From positions 1 to 18,434 of the forward strand of contig CAJTSL010000062.1 in assembly GCA_910578845.1 (NCBI GenBank): 18,434 nucleotides of DNA. The letters are read 5' to 3'. The notes below the pieces were generated by a model. The model ran no database searches. It was given only the letters and a program-made list of their open reading frames with translations, and had not been told where the DNA came from. Both the position numbers and the translations under genes were made by a program. This DNA is from an uncultured Lachnospiraceae bacterium. GTDB lineage: Bacteria > Bacillota > Clostridia > Lachnospirales > Lachnospiraceae. Shown here in pieces: positions 6,458 to 13,472 of the stretch (position 1 is its first letter; each line of letters begins with the position of its first letter).

Positions 6458-7510
6458 ATGGGAGCAAGCAGTAAAATCAGTGTCATTATCCCGGTTTATA
6501 ATGGTGAAAAGTATCTGGAAGCGTGCGTAGAGAGCGTACGGCAACAAACGTATCCTAATTTGGAGATCGTGATCATCAATGATGGCTCTACCGATGGCAC
6601 AGGAAAAGTCTGTGAGAAGCTACAGGCCACATATGAGAATGTACGGATACTGGATTTGCATGACGAGGGCGTTTCCGCGGCGAGGAATGCGGGCATAGAA
6701 GCCGCAACCGGCGATCTGGTGACCTTTGTGGATGCCGATGATAGAATCTGCCCGGAGATGCTGCAAGCGCTATATGAGTGTATGCTTGGTACGGAAAGTG
6801 ATATTGTCGGGTGCCGCTTTTTCATCTTCACGGATGAGGACGAATGGGAGCGGAACAAGGATAAACCCAAAAGCGGCCAGGATGTGCGGGGAACGGAAGC
6901 GGCGCCGCTTCCGGGACAGATAGATATACCGGAAGAAAAGGCTACAAAGGAATACACGCCAAGAGAATATGTGCGGGATGAGATCCTGCAAGCCAATAGC
7001 CGTTGTTGGAGCAAATTATACCGCAGGGAGGCAATCGGCGATATAAGGTTTAGGAGAGGCTTTACAATCGGGGAGGATATGCTGTTTTTGATAGACATCC
7101 TTTCAAATGCACGGAAATTAGCAGAGATAGATTACAGGGGATATGCGTATTTTAAGAATCCGCAGGGAGCCATCAACCGCCAATTTGTGCCTGCATATAT
7201 GCACCAGATCGGCTGTTGGGAGCTTGCAAGGGATAATATCATGCGTATCAACGATGAAGATGGGATATATGCGCAGGCGACAGCGATTTTGATGATGGCG
7301 GTTATGCTGACGGCAGGAAAGCTTGCGGCGCTGCCTTCCGCTGAAAGACGGGCGAGGAAACAGTATGTGCAAGTATGCCATGACAAACTACGGGAAGCCA
7401 TGAAAGTAAAAGGCGCTTACGGGAAATTGTCTACAGGATACCGGGTGAAAACGAAACTGTTCGAATACTTGCCGTGGACATATCTGTTTCTGTATCATTA
7501 TCTAAGGTAG
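6458..7510 (+). CDS. GT2-family glycosyltransferase (first copy)
   Basis: 350 residues; an inverting GT-A fold enzyme on the cytosolic face. SVIIPVYNGEKYLEACVESV (8-27) is the canonical GT2 start. NDGSTDGT (41-48) binds the nucleotide, GVSAARNAGI (71-80) follows, VDADD (91-95) is the DXD metal site and GED (205-207) is the likely catalytic-base region. Between about 128 and 170 sits a strongly charged, low-complexity stretch rich in Glu, Lys, Gly and Pro. It interrupts the usual spacing and has no counterpart in the second GT2 at 8507. The GGGAG box (6444-6448) lies nine bases before the ATG. The C-terminus ends with an amphipathic, aromatic YLPWTYLFLYHYL, possibly membrane-associating. Donor unknown. 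Confidence 0.9.
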   Translation: MGASSKISVIIPVYNGEKYLEACVESVRQQTYPNLEIVIINDGSTDGTGKVCEKLQATYENVRILDLHDEGVSAARNAGIEAATGDLVTFVDADDRICPEMLQALYECMLGTESDIVGCRFFIFTDEDEWERNKDKPKSGQDVRGTEAAPLPGQIDIPEEKATKEYTPREYVRDEILQANSRCWSKLYRREAIGDIRFRRGFTIGEDMLFLIDILSNARKLAEIDYRGYAYFKNPQGAINRQFVPAYMHQIGCWELARDNIMRINDEDGIYAQATAILMMAVMLTAGKLAALPSAERRARKQYVQVCHDKLREAMKVKGAYGKLSTGYRVKTKLFEYLPWTYLFLYHYLR

Positions 7511-7542
7511 GGTTCGCGTAACATAGTTTTTGGTGAAAGATG

Positions 7543-7550
7543 AAAGGGAA
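7543..7550 (+). promoter_or_regulatory. Ribosome binding site that decides the GT11 start
   Basis: AAAGGGAA sits ten bases before ATG 7560, whereas no such box precedes the in-frame TTG at 7530. The protein from 7560 starts exactly where the GT11 family does. Confidence 0.55.
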
Positions 7551-7559
7551 TTAACGAGT

Positions 7560-8489
7560 ATGATCATTATCAGGGCAATGGGCGGCCTGGGAAACCAGAT
7601 GCAGCAGTATGCGCTATATAAAAAATTAGAGACGCTTGGGCGTGACGTGAGGCTTGATATCTCGTGCTTTGAGGATGCATCGCTCCAGGATGGCATGCTG
7701 ATTAGCAGGAAGCTGGAGCTGAATGATTTGGAAGGCGTTTCTTACAAAGCGGCAACAAAGGATGAAATCCGCGCCGTTTTGGGAAGACTATGGGAAGAAC
7801 CGGAAGACGTTATGCATAAAATCAAGCGGAAACTGCGTCTTGCCAATGACCCGGCTTTTATAGAAAGCGATATGTACCATGAAGCCGTGTTCTCTTATAC
7901 AGAGAAATATTTAGTGGGGTACTGGGCGTGCGAGAAATATTATGCGGATATTTTACAGACGCTGCGCCAGGAAATCACTTTTCCGGCAAGCCGGGACGAT
8001 GGGTTATGGCAGAAGAACCGGAAGGCCATAGAAGAGATGGAGAAAACCGTTTCTGTCAGTATGCATATCCGGCGGGGCGATTATCTGGACAGCGCAAATC
8101 TGCCGCTGTTCGGCAATATTTGTAAAGACACATATTATGCGGGCGCTATCAATTATATGAAAGAAAAGTTTGGGGACGTCCGGTTTTATCTGTTCTCGGA
8201 TGATGCGGCATATGCCAGGGAGCATTATCAGGGAGAGGAATATCATGTAATCGACTGGAACAGAGGAGCGGACAGCTTCTATGATATCATGCTGATGAGC
8301 CATTGTAAGCACAATATCTGTGCGAACAGTACGTTCAGTTTCTGGGGCGCGAGGCTGAACCCGCATGCAGATAAGGTGATGATCCGCCCGTCTATCCATA
8401 AGAATACACAGGTCTGCATACCCGGACAGATGAAAGACCTCTGGCAGGGATGGACTTTAATAACGCCGCAAGGGGCGGTCATAGCGTGA
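7560..8489 (+). CDS. GT11 family alpha-1,2-fucosyltransferase
   Basis: 309 residues from ATG 7560. It should transfer L-fucose from GDP-fucose, usually alpha-1,2 to galactose, in the cytosol. MIIIRAMGGLGNQMQQYALY (1-20) is the family's N-terminal motif. HIRRGDY (169-175) is the GDP-fucose binding motif shared by alpha-1,2 and alpha-1,6 fucosyltransferases. FYLFSDD (209-215) and ICANSTFSFWGARLN (253-267) are the remaining conserved blocks. Length (about 300) is normal. It lies between two GT2 genes, 17 bases before the second. This is the clearest sugar assignment in the window: the polysaccharide probably contains L-fucose. No GDP-fucose synthesis genes (gmd, fcl or fkp) are in the window, so these should be elsewhere in the genome. 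A different deoxyhexose donor cannot be fully excluded. Confidence 0.92.
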   Translation: MIIIRAMGGLGNQMQQYALYKKLETLGRDVRLDISCFEDASLQDGMLISRKLELNDLEGVSYKAATKDEIRAVLGRLWEEPEDVMHKIKRKLRLANDPAFIESDMYHEAVFSYTEKYLVGYWACEKYYADILQTLRQEITFPASRDDGLWQKNRKAIEEMEKTVSVSMHIRRGDYLDSANLPLFGNICKDTYYAGAINYMKEKFGDVRFYLFSDDAAYAREHYQGEEYHVIDWNRGADSFYDIMLMSHCKHNICANSTFSFWGARLNPHADKVMIRPSIHKNTQVCIPGQMKDLWQGWTLITPQGAVIA

Positions 8490-8493
8490 CCAT

Positions 8494-8498
8494 GGAGG
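8494..8498 (+). promoter_or_regulatory. Ribosome binding site that decides the second GT2 start
   Basis: GGAGG ends eight bases before ATG 8507, an ideal spacing. It favours that start over the in-frame ATGs at 8450 (which would overlap the fucosyltransferase gene by 40 bases) and 8492 (which overlaps the box itself). Confidence 0.75.
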
Positions 8499-8506
8499 TA
8501 ACAGGA

Positions 8507-9565
8507 ATGAGAAAAGGTGCTGCCGGAAAAGAGAAATATAAAATCAGCGTCATTGTCCCGGTTTATAATGCAAGGGAGTATCTGGAACAAAGCATTGACA
8601 GCATCCTGCTACAGACTTATCGTAATATTGAGCTGTTATTGATTGATGACGAGTCAACGGATGGCAGCGGGGAAATCTGCGACAGGTATGCCGATGAGGA
8701 TGAGAGGGTGCGGGTCATCCACCAGAAAAACAGCGGCTGTACGGCGGCTTCGCTGACCGGGCTGCATGCCATGACCGGAGCATATTGTATGTTCGTGGAT
8801 AGTGACGACTATATTGATGCCCAGACGCTCCGGGAGATGGAAAAGCGCCTGATCGGGAAAAAGGGAGAAATCGTATGTTGTAACCATATTCTGGAAAAGA
8901 CGGCTCAGTCGCAGCCTGTCATAGCGCCCGCGAAGCCAGGGATTTATGAGGGAACAAAGCTACAGAGTGAGATAAAGGATAAGCTTTTAGGACGGGAAGA
9001 GCGTATGCTGCCGATCTCCCGCTGTATGAAGCTATATGAAAGGTCTGTTTTCGAAGGGAACGAGAAATATTGTGATACCGCCATTTATATGGGAGAAGAC
9101 TTCAATCTGGTATATCCGGCGCTTCTAGACTGTACGAGGCTTGTCGTCATGGAGGATTCCTTGTTTTATCATTACCGTTTCGTGGAAGACTCTATGGTAC
9201 ATCGTTATAATCCCAATATTCTGGACAGCGTGGAGCGGGTCAGGCGCTTTTGTATCAAAGTGGCGGAGGATAAGGGCATTGCCTGCCATGTTGAGGCGGC
9301 AAACAGAGAGTATTGTTATATGCTGCTGCTTGTGATGAAAAATGAACTGCGTGGCCCCGGTCAACAATATAGCAGGAGAATCCGGGATATTTTCACGCAG
9401 CCACAAGTACGGGAGCGGATGGCGCAGACGCCGATCGCTATTAGAAACAGAGCCAATGCCCTGCTCTATCTGGGCATGCAGTATCCGAATAAAATGTTGC
9501 TTGGGATTCTGCGGATGCTGATACGAAGACATGACGCGTCTACGAGGAATAAGAGCAAGGCGTAA
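8507..9565 (+). CDS. GT2-family glycosyltransferase (second copy)
   Basis: 352 residues from ATG 8507. GT-A fold: KISVIVPVYNAREYLEQSID (12-31), IDDESTDGS (46-54), the metal site VDSDDYID (98-105) and GED (196-198). It is a paralogue of the GT2 at 6458. The first strand is nearly identical at DNA level: 30 of 32 bases between 6472-6503 and 8539-8570. Here the Ala-rich SGCTAASLTGLHAMTG (76-91) replaces the usual S-x-ARN block, so the Arg-Asn pair seen in most GT2 enzymes (and in the first copy) is missing. This may reflect a different acceptor or donor site. Like its paralogue it adds one sugar to the lipid-linked repeat unit. The donor is unknown. Confidence 0.9.
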   Translation: MRKGAAGKEKYKISVIVPVYNAREYLEQSIDSILLQTYRNIELLLIDDESTDGSGEICDRYADEDERVRVIHQKNSGCTAASLTGLHAMTGAYCMFVDSDDYIDAQTLREMEKRLIGKKGEIVCCNHILEKTAQSQPVIAPAKPGIYEGTKLQSEIKDKLLGREERMLPISRCMKLYERSVFEGNEKYCDTAIYMGEDFNLVYPALLDCTRLVVMEDSLFYHYRFVEDSMVHRYNPNILDSVERVRRFCIKVAEDKGIACHVEAANREYCYMLLLVMKNELRGPGQQYSRRIRDIFTQPQVRERMAQTPIAIRNRANALLYLGMQYPNKMLLGILRMLIRRHDASTRNKSKA

Positions 9566-9585
9566 CAGAAAGGCATGGTTTGAAA

Positions 9586-10758
9586 ATGAAGAATCAATTG
9601 GTCATGTACCTGCACGGAGGCAGTGGCAATCACGGCTGCGAGGCGATTGTGAACAGTACCTGTCATATGTTAGCTGACATACCGAAATTGCTTGTGACGA
9701 ACAGTGAAAAAGAAGATAAGGCATATTCGTTAGCGCCTTTATGTGATATGATACAAGAGCGGAAAATAGAGGAACACTTTCTGGCGCATGTGTGGTATTA
9801 TGCCTGGCGCGCATTGTTCCATGACCCGGAATCTTTTATGCGCTATCGTTTCCGTCAGGTGCTTGGGAAAAACCGTTCGCCACTATATGTATCAATAGGC
9901 GGGGACATGTACTGTTATGAGCTGCCGAGGAAGGAAGCGATGGTGGCGAATAGCGCTTTTCAGAAAGCAGGATCGAAAACGGTCTTATGGGGCTGTTCGA
10001 TAGAGCCGGCATTATTACAAGATCAGAAGGTCGTAGAAGATCTCAAAAGATATGATCTGATTACGGCAAGGGAATCCATTACAGAGCAGGCGCTGCGAGC
10101 GGCGGGTGTTTCAGAAAATGTGAAATACTATCCGGATCCGGCCTTTTCCCTGCTGCCACAGGAGACGGAGCTTGTGCCGGGATTTTTGCCGGGCAGGACA
10201 ATCGGCATCAATATCAGCCCTATGGTGGTAGACTGTGAGAAAGTAAAAGGCATAACGATAAAGAATTACCGGAAGCTGATCGATTATATTTTGCAGACAA
10301 GCGGCTATCATGTGGCGTTGATCCCACATGTGGTCTGGAAGAATAATGATGACAGGCAGACATTGCAGGCATTATACCAGGGGTATGAAGATGACGAGCG
10401 GGTTGTCCTGATCCCGGATATGTCCTGTCAGAAGCTGAAATACCTGATATCGCAATGCCATGCTTTTATCGGCGCGAGGACACACGCGACCATTGCCGCT
10501 TATTCCACTTGCGTTCCGACGCTGGTGGTCGGGTATTCCGTGAAGTCACGTGGCATTGCAAAAGACTTATTCGGAGAGGAAGTGCATTATGTCCTGCCGG
10601 TGCAGGCGCTACAGGACGCAGAGGACTTGTTAGAGGCATATGCCTGGCTTATGGATAGAGAGCAAGAGATCCGGAAGAAGTTACAAGAGACGATGCCGGC
10701 GTACTGCGCTAAGGCAAAAGAGGCGGGAGGAGAAATCCGGAAGCTATGGGAAGAGTAA
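9586..10758 (+). CDS. Polysaccharide pyruvyl transferase family protein
   Basis: 390 residues from ATG 9586. It belongs to the pyruvyltransferase superfamily that includes CsaB and exopolysaccharide WcaK/EpsI-type enzymes, which transfer pyruvate from phosphoenolpyruvate onto a sugar as a ketal. Features are HGGSGNHGCEAI (10-21), the strand YVSIGGDMYC (101-110), LWGCSIEP (134-141), DLITARES (157-164), YPDPAF (182-187) and the conserved FIGARTHATIAAYS (294-307) followed by PTLVVGYSVKSRG (311-323). Related proteins in glycan loci are sometimes glycosyltransferase-like, so pyruvylation is likely but not certain. AAAGG (9569-9573) is 12 bases from ATG 9586 and six from an in-frame TTG at 9580; either could be the start. 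It overlaps the flippase gene by 13 bases. Confidence 0.83.
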   Translation: MKNQLVMYLHGGSGNHGCEAIVNSTCHMLADIPKLLVTNSEKEDKAYSLAPLCDMIQERKIEEHFLAHVWYYAWRALFHDPESFMRYRFRQVLGKNRSPLYVSIGGDMYCYELPRKEAMVANSAFQKAGSKTVLWGCSIEPALLQDQKVVEDLKRYDLITARESITEQALRAAGVSENVKYYPDPAFSLLPQETELVPGFLPGRTIGINISPMVVDCEKVKGITIKNYRKLIDYILQTSGYHVALIPHVVWKNNDDRQTLQALYQGYEDDERVVLIPDMSCQKLKYLISQCHAFIGARTHATIAAYSTCVPTLVVGYSVKSRGIAKDLFGEEVHYVLPVQALQDAEDLLEAYAWLMDREQEIRKKLQETMPAYCAKAKEAGGEIRKLWEE

Positions 10759-12290
10759 AACAGGCGGAGAAAAATATTTTCTTTGGTTATATCAGTAATT
10801 TTGTCATCCTGATCCTTGGCTTCTGGCAGAGAGATGTCTTCATATCCGTGCTGGGGGAGACGATCTTAGGTGTGAATACCTTATATGCGGATATTTTGAG
10901 CATGCTCTCTCTTGCGGAATTGGGTATCGGCACCGCGCTTAATTATAGCCTGTACAAGCCGGTGGCGAATCATGATCATGAGAAGATCAAGTCCTTTATG
11001 GCTCTTTACCGTAAGGCGTATCTGGTGATTGCAGGCGTCATCGCCGCGCTGGGGCTGTTATTGACCCCGTTTTTGCCTTATTTGATCAGCGCGGAGGAGA
11101 GAGGGGATATTTCTGTCAGGAATTTGTCCGTTTATTATTTGATCTTTCTCTTCAATACCGTCAGTACTTATTTTGTAGCATATAAATACAGCCTGGTGAA
11201 CGCGGAGCAAAGAAGCTATATTCAGACGAATATTGCCACGATTACGAAGATCATCACGGTTTCCGTCCAGATTGCCGTATTGCATATTACCAAGAACTTT
11301 TTATTGTACTTACTGGCACAGGCAGCGATTGAGCTATTGCAGAAAATTGCCGTGAGTATCTATTTTAACCATCTATATCCCTATCTGCGCGACAGGAATA
11401 TTGAGAAGCTGACGAAAGCGGAGACGGATCTTGTCGTCACAAAGAGTAAGGCATTAATGATGCACAAGATAGGCGATGTGGCGAGATTACAGACAGATAG
11501 TATTATTATCACTTATTTTATTAATGTAGGCTCTGTCGGCTATGTAGGCAACTACAATTATGTGATTACGTATGGCGCTAATTTTATCAATCTCATCTTT
11601 AATTCCGTTATTTCCGGTTTGGGCAATCTGGTGGCGACGGAGTCAAAAGAGAAGCAATATCACATTTTCAAAGTATATCGCTTTTTTGCCTGCTGGATGT
11701 ATGGATTTGCCGCAGTCGGCTTCTGGTTCTTATTGACACCGCTCATAACCGGCCTGTGGCTGGATGAAAGCTGGAAATTAGGACAGATGGTCTTGTCGTT
11801 GATTTTGATTGACTTTTATTTTAAAGGTGGCAGGACTGTGCTGCTAAACTATAAAATTGCGGCAGGTGTTTTTGAACAGGACAGATATTTGCCGCTCATC
11901 CAGGGAGCGATCAACCTGGTGATCTCCATTGTAGGAGCGAAAATGATCGGGCTCGCGGGAGTCTATGTGGGAACGGTAGTTTCCGGCATCCTGGCAAACC
12001 TGATCCGGCCGGTGATTATCTACCGGGATTGTTTCTCGAAAAGCGTATGGTACTATTTTCGGGATTCTATTCAATATATTGGCGCGATACTCGGCATTGT
12101 CGTTTTATTGGTGCCGATACGGAATTTGGTGCTGATGCAAGTTAATTTGCTGACTTTCTTGGCAATGGCCTTCATCATCACGGCAGTTTATAATTTGTTT
12201 TTCTTTTTCCTTTTCCGTAAGACTGAGGAATTTGCATATTTATGGAATCTGCTTATGGGTAAGGTGAAAAGAGTCAGGACGGGAAAATGA
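10746..12290 (+). CDS. Wzx-type oligosaccharide flippase
   Basis: 514 residues with about 12-14 membrane helices and no large soluble domain, in the polysaccharide transporter (PST/MATE-like) superfamily. It should flip undecaprenyl-pyrophosphate-linked repeat units to the outer face. The N-terminus is characteristic of Firmicutes capsule flippases: FGYISNFVILILGFWQRDVF, then LSMLSLAELGIGTALNYSLY near residues 51-70, a charged loop and a second helix pair. The start lies inside the pyruvyltransferase gene, with GGAGGAG at 10726-10732, 13 bases upstream. Its stop overlaps the next start (ATGA), so the glycoside hydrolase is translationally coupled to it. Only one flippase is visible, so all repeat units made here probably use this one. 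Confidence 0.92.
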   Translation: MGRVKQAEKNIFFGYISNFVILILGFWQRDVFISVLGETILGVNTLYADILSMLSLAELGIGTALNYSLYKPVANHDHEKIKSFMALYRKAYLVIAGVIAALGLLLTPFLPYLISAEERGDISVRNLSVYYLIFLFNTVSTYFVAYKYSLVNAEQRSYIQTNIATITKIITVSVQIAVLHITKNFLLYLLAQAAIELLQKIAVSIYFNHLYPYLRDRNIEKLTKAETDLVVTKSKALMMHKIGDVARLQTDSIIITYFINVGSVGYVGNYNYVITYGANFINLIFNSVISGLGNLVATESKEKQYHIFKVYRFFACWMYGFAAVGFWFLLTPLITGLWLDESWKLGQMVLSLILIDFYFKGGRTVLLNYKIAAGVFEQDRYLPLIQGAINLVISIVGAKMIGLAGVYVGTVVSGILANLIRPVIIYRDCFSKSVWYYFRDSIQYIGAILGIVVLLVPIRNLVLMQVNLLTFLAMAFIITAVYNLFFFFLFRKTEEFAYLWNLLMGKVKRVRTGK

Positions 12291-13447
12291 TAAAGCACGA
12301 AGAACTAGAAGAAAAAAAATGGAGCAATGAAAAGAAGATGTTTTTGATAGAGACGGCTTGCGATGATCTTCTTTCCTATGGCCTTTGGGATGGGAAGACC
12401 AAGATAAAGAATTTTATCAAAAAATATCTGCTCTTAAGGCAAGTTGGCGCAGAGGATGTGATCTTTTGGCCGACAGGCCTGCTTGCCGCGGGCATATGGC
12501 AGTGCAGGCAGAGGCTCCTTGCCATGCAGAAAGCGGGAACCGCGCCGGCGGGCAGCAGTTTCTGGCTCCAACAGATAGAGACATCGCTGGCCGCATATTT
12601 TACAAGATGGGAGAAAAGAAGATATCCCATTTATTACCTGGACGACCTTCTTTCCGGGGAAGTCTTCCTTGCTGCATACGCGCAGTTTCATAAGGACAAG
12701 ACCGGAAACGGGATCATTCAGGAGAAGAATGCGGAGAAGTACCGGAAAGCGGTGGAAAAAATGGCAGAATTTGCCTTTACTTATCCAACGGATGAAACCG
12801 GGAGCTTTCCATACCGTGCGTCGCAGGGGAACGGTCATATTTATGTGGACGTGTTAGGCATGACAAGCCCTTTTCTATACAGCTACGCGCGCTTTAGCGG
12901 AAAAGATGAAGGAATGGAACTTGGCGTCAGGCAGATCGCCAATTTCCTTGCCTATGGCATGGACGCGGCAACCGGTCTCCCGTATCATGGTTATAATATG
13001 AAAACAGGGGAAAAACATGGCATCATTGGCTGGGGCAGGGCTGTCGGATGGCTCCTCCGGGGGATGATGGGATGCATGTCAACTGTTTACGGCGCCGAGA
13101 GGCTTCAGGAGGCGTATTGTGACCTGATAGACGCGGCAATCGTCTGGCAGCGGAAAGACGGCTTTTTCTCATGGCAGCTACAGGCAATGGAAGGGACGGC
13201 GGATGTTTCTGCGACGGCAATGATATGTCTTGCCATACAAGAGGGACTAAAGACGAGAATGATCCAGGGGGACGCTTATCAGGAGGCGCTTGCCAAAGGC
13301 ATTCATGCGATTAAGAAATCTGTCAAATATGGCAGAGTGGATTACTGTCTGGGAGAATGCGAGGGCTTTGCCATGTATCCGCAAAAGTATGGACAGTATC
13401 CGTGGGGACATGCCGTGACACTGTTGCTGGATGGCATAATGAATTAA
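12287..13447 (+). CDS. GH105 (GH88-like) unsaturated uronyl hydrolase
   Basis: 386 residues, no signal peptide, so probably cytosolic. It resembles the YteR/GH105 six-hairpin (alpha/alpha)6 barrel hydrolases. These remove the 4,5-unsaturated uronic acid left at the non-reducing end by polysaccharide lyases. Matching blocks are YVDVLGMTSPFLYSYA (186-201), where D188 lines up with the catalytic Asp; LPYHGYNMKTGEKHG (231-245); the hallmark IGWGRAVGWLLRG (247-259); DGFFSWQLQAMEGTADVSA (291-309); and YPWGHAVTLLLDG (371-383). Family length is about 370, so this is full length. The N-terminal 60 residues diverge. It overlaps the flippase stop by four bases and AGGA sits seven bases upstream. Such an enzyme is odd in an assembly operon and no lyase is visible. 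It could trim a failed product, recycle polymer or act on another linkage. The family call is firm; the role is unknown. Confidence 0.82.
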   Translation: MIKHEELEEKKWSNEKKMFLIETACDDLLSYGLWDGKTKIKNFIKKYLLLRQVGAEDVIFWPTGLLAAGIWQCRQRLLAMQKAGTAPAGSSFWLQQIETSLAAYFTRWEKRRYPIYYLDDLLSGEVFLAAYAQFHKDKTGNGIIQEKNAEKYRKAVEKMAEFAFTYPTDETGSFPYRASQGNGHIYVDVLGMTSPFLYSYARFSGKDEGMELGVRQIANFLAYGMDAATGLPYHGYNMKTGEKHGIIGWGRAVGWLLRGMMGCMSTVYGAERLQEAYCDLIDAAIVWQRKDGFFSWQLQAMEGTADVSATAMICLAIQEGLKTRMIQGDAYQEALAKGIHAIKKSVKYGRVDYCLGECEGFAMYPQKYGQYPWGHAVTLLLDGIMN

Positions 13448-13472
13448 GGATGGAGGCATAAGGAGCGGACGT

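Noticed and set aside
6496..7098. 200-codon open frame on the minus strand
   Set aside because: It lies antisense to a clear GT2 gene, is rich in Ser and Pro, has no recognisable domain and reflects codon bias of the sense gene. The same applies to the minus-strand frames at 439-927, 5251-5712 and 14160-14636.
7530..7559. TTG start of the fucosyltransferase
   Set aside because: No ribosome binding site precedes it and the GT11 family begins at the Met of 7560.
8450..8506. Upstream start of the second GT2 at ATG 8450
   Set aside because: It would overlap the fucosyltransferase gene by 40 bases. The extra residues match no GT2, and GGAGG at 8494-8498 points to 8507.
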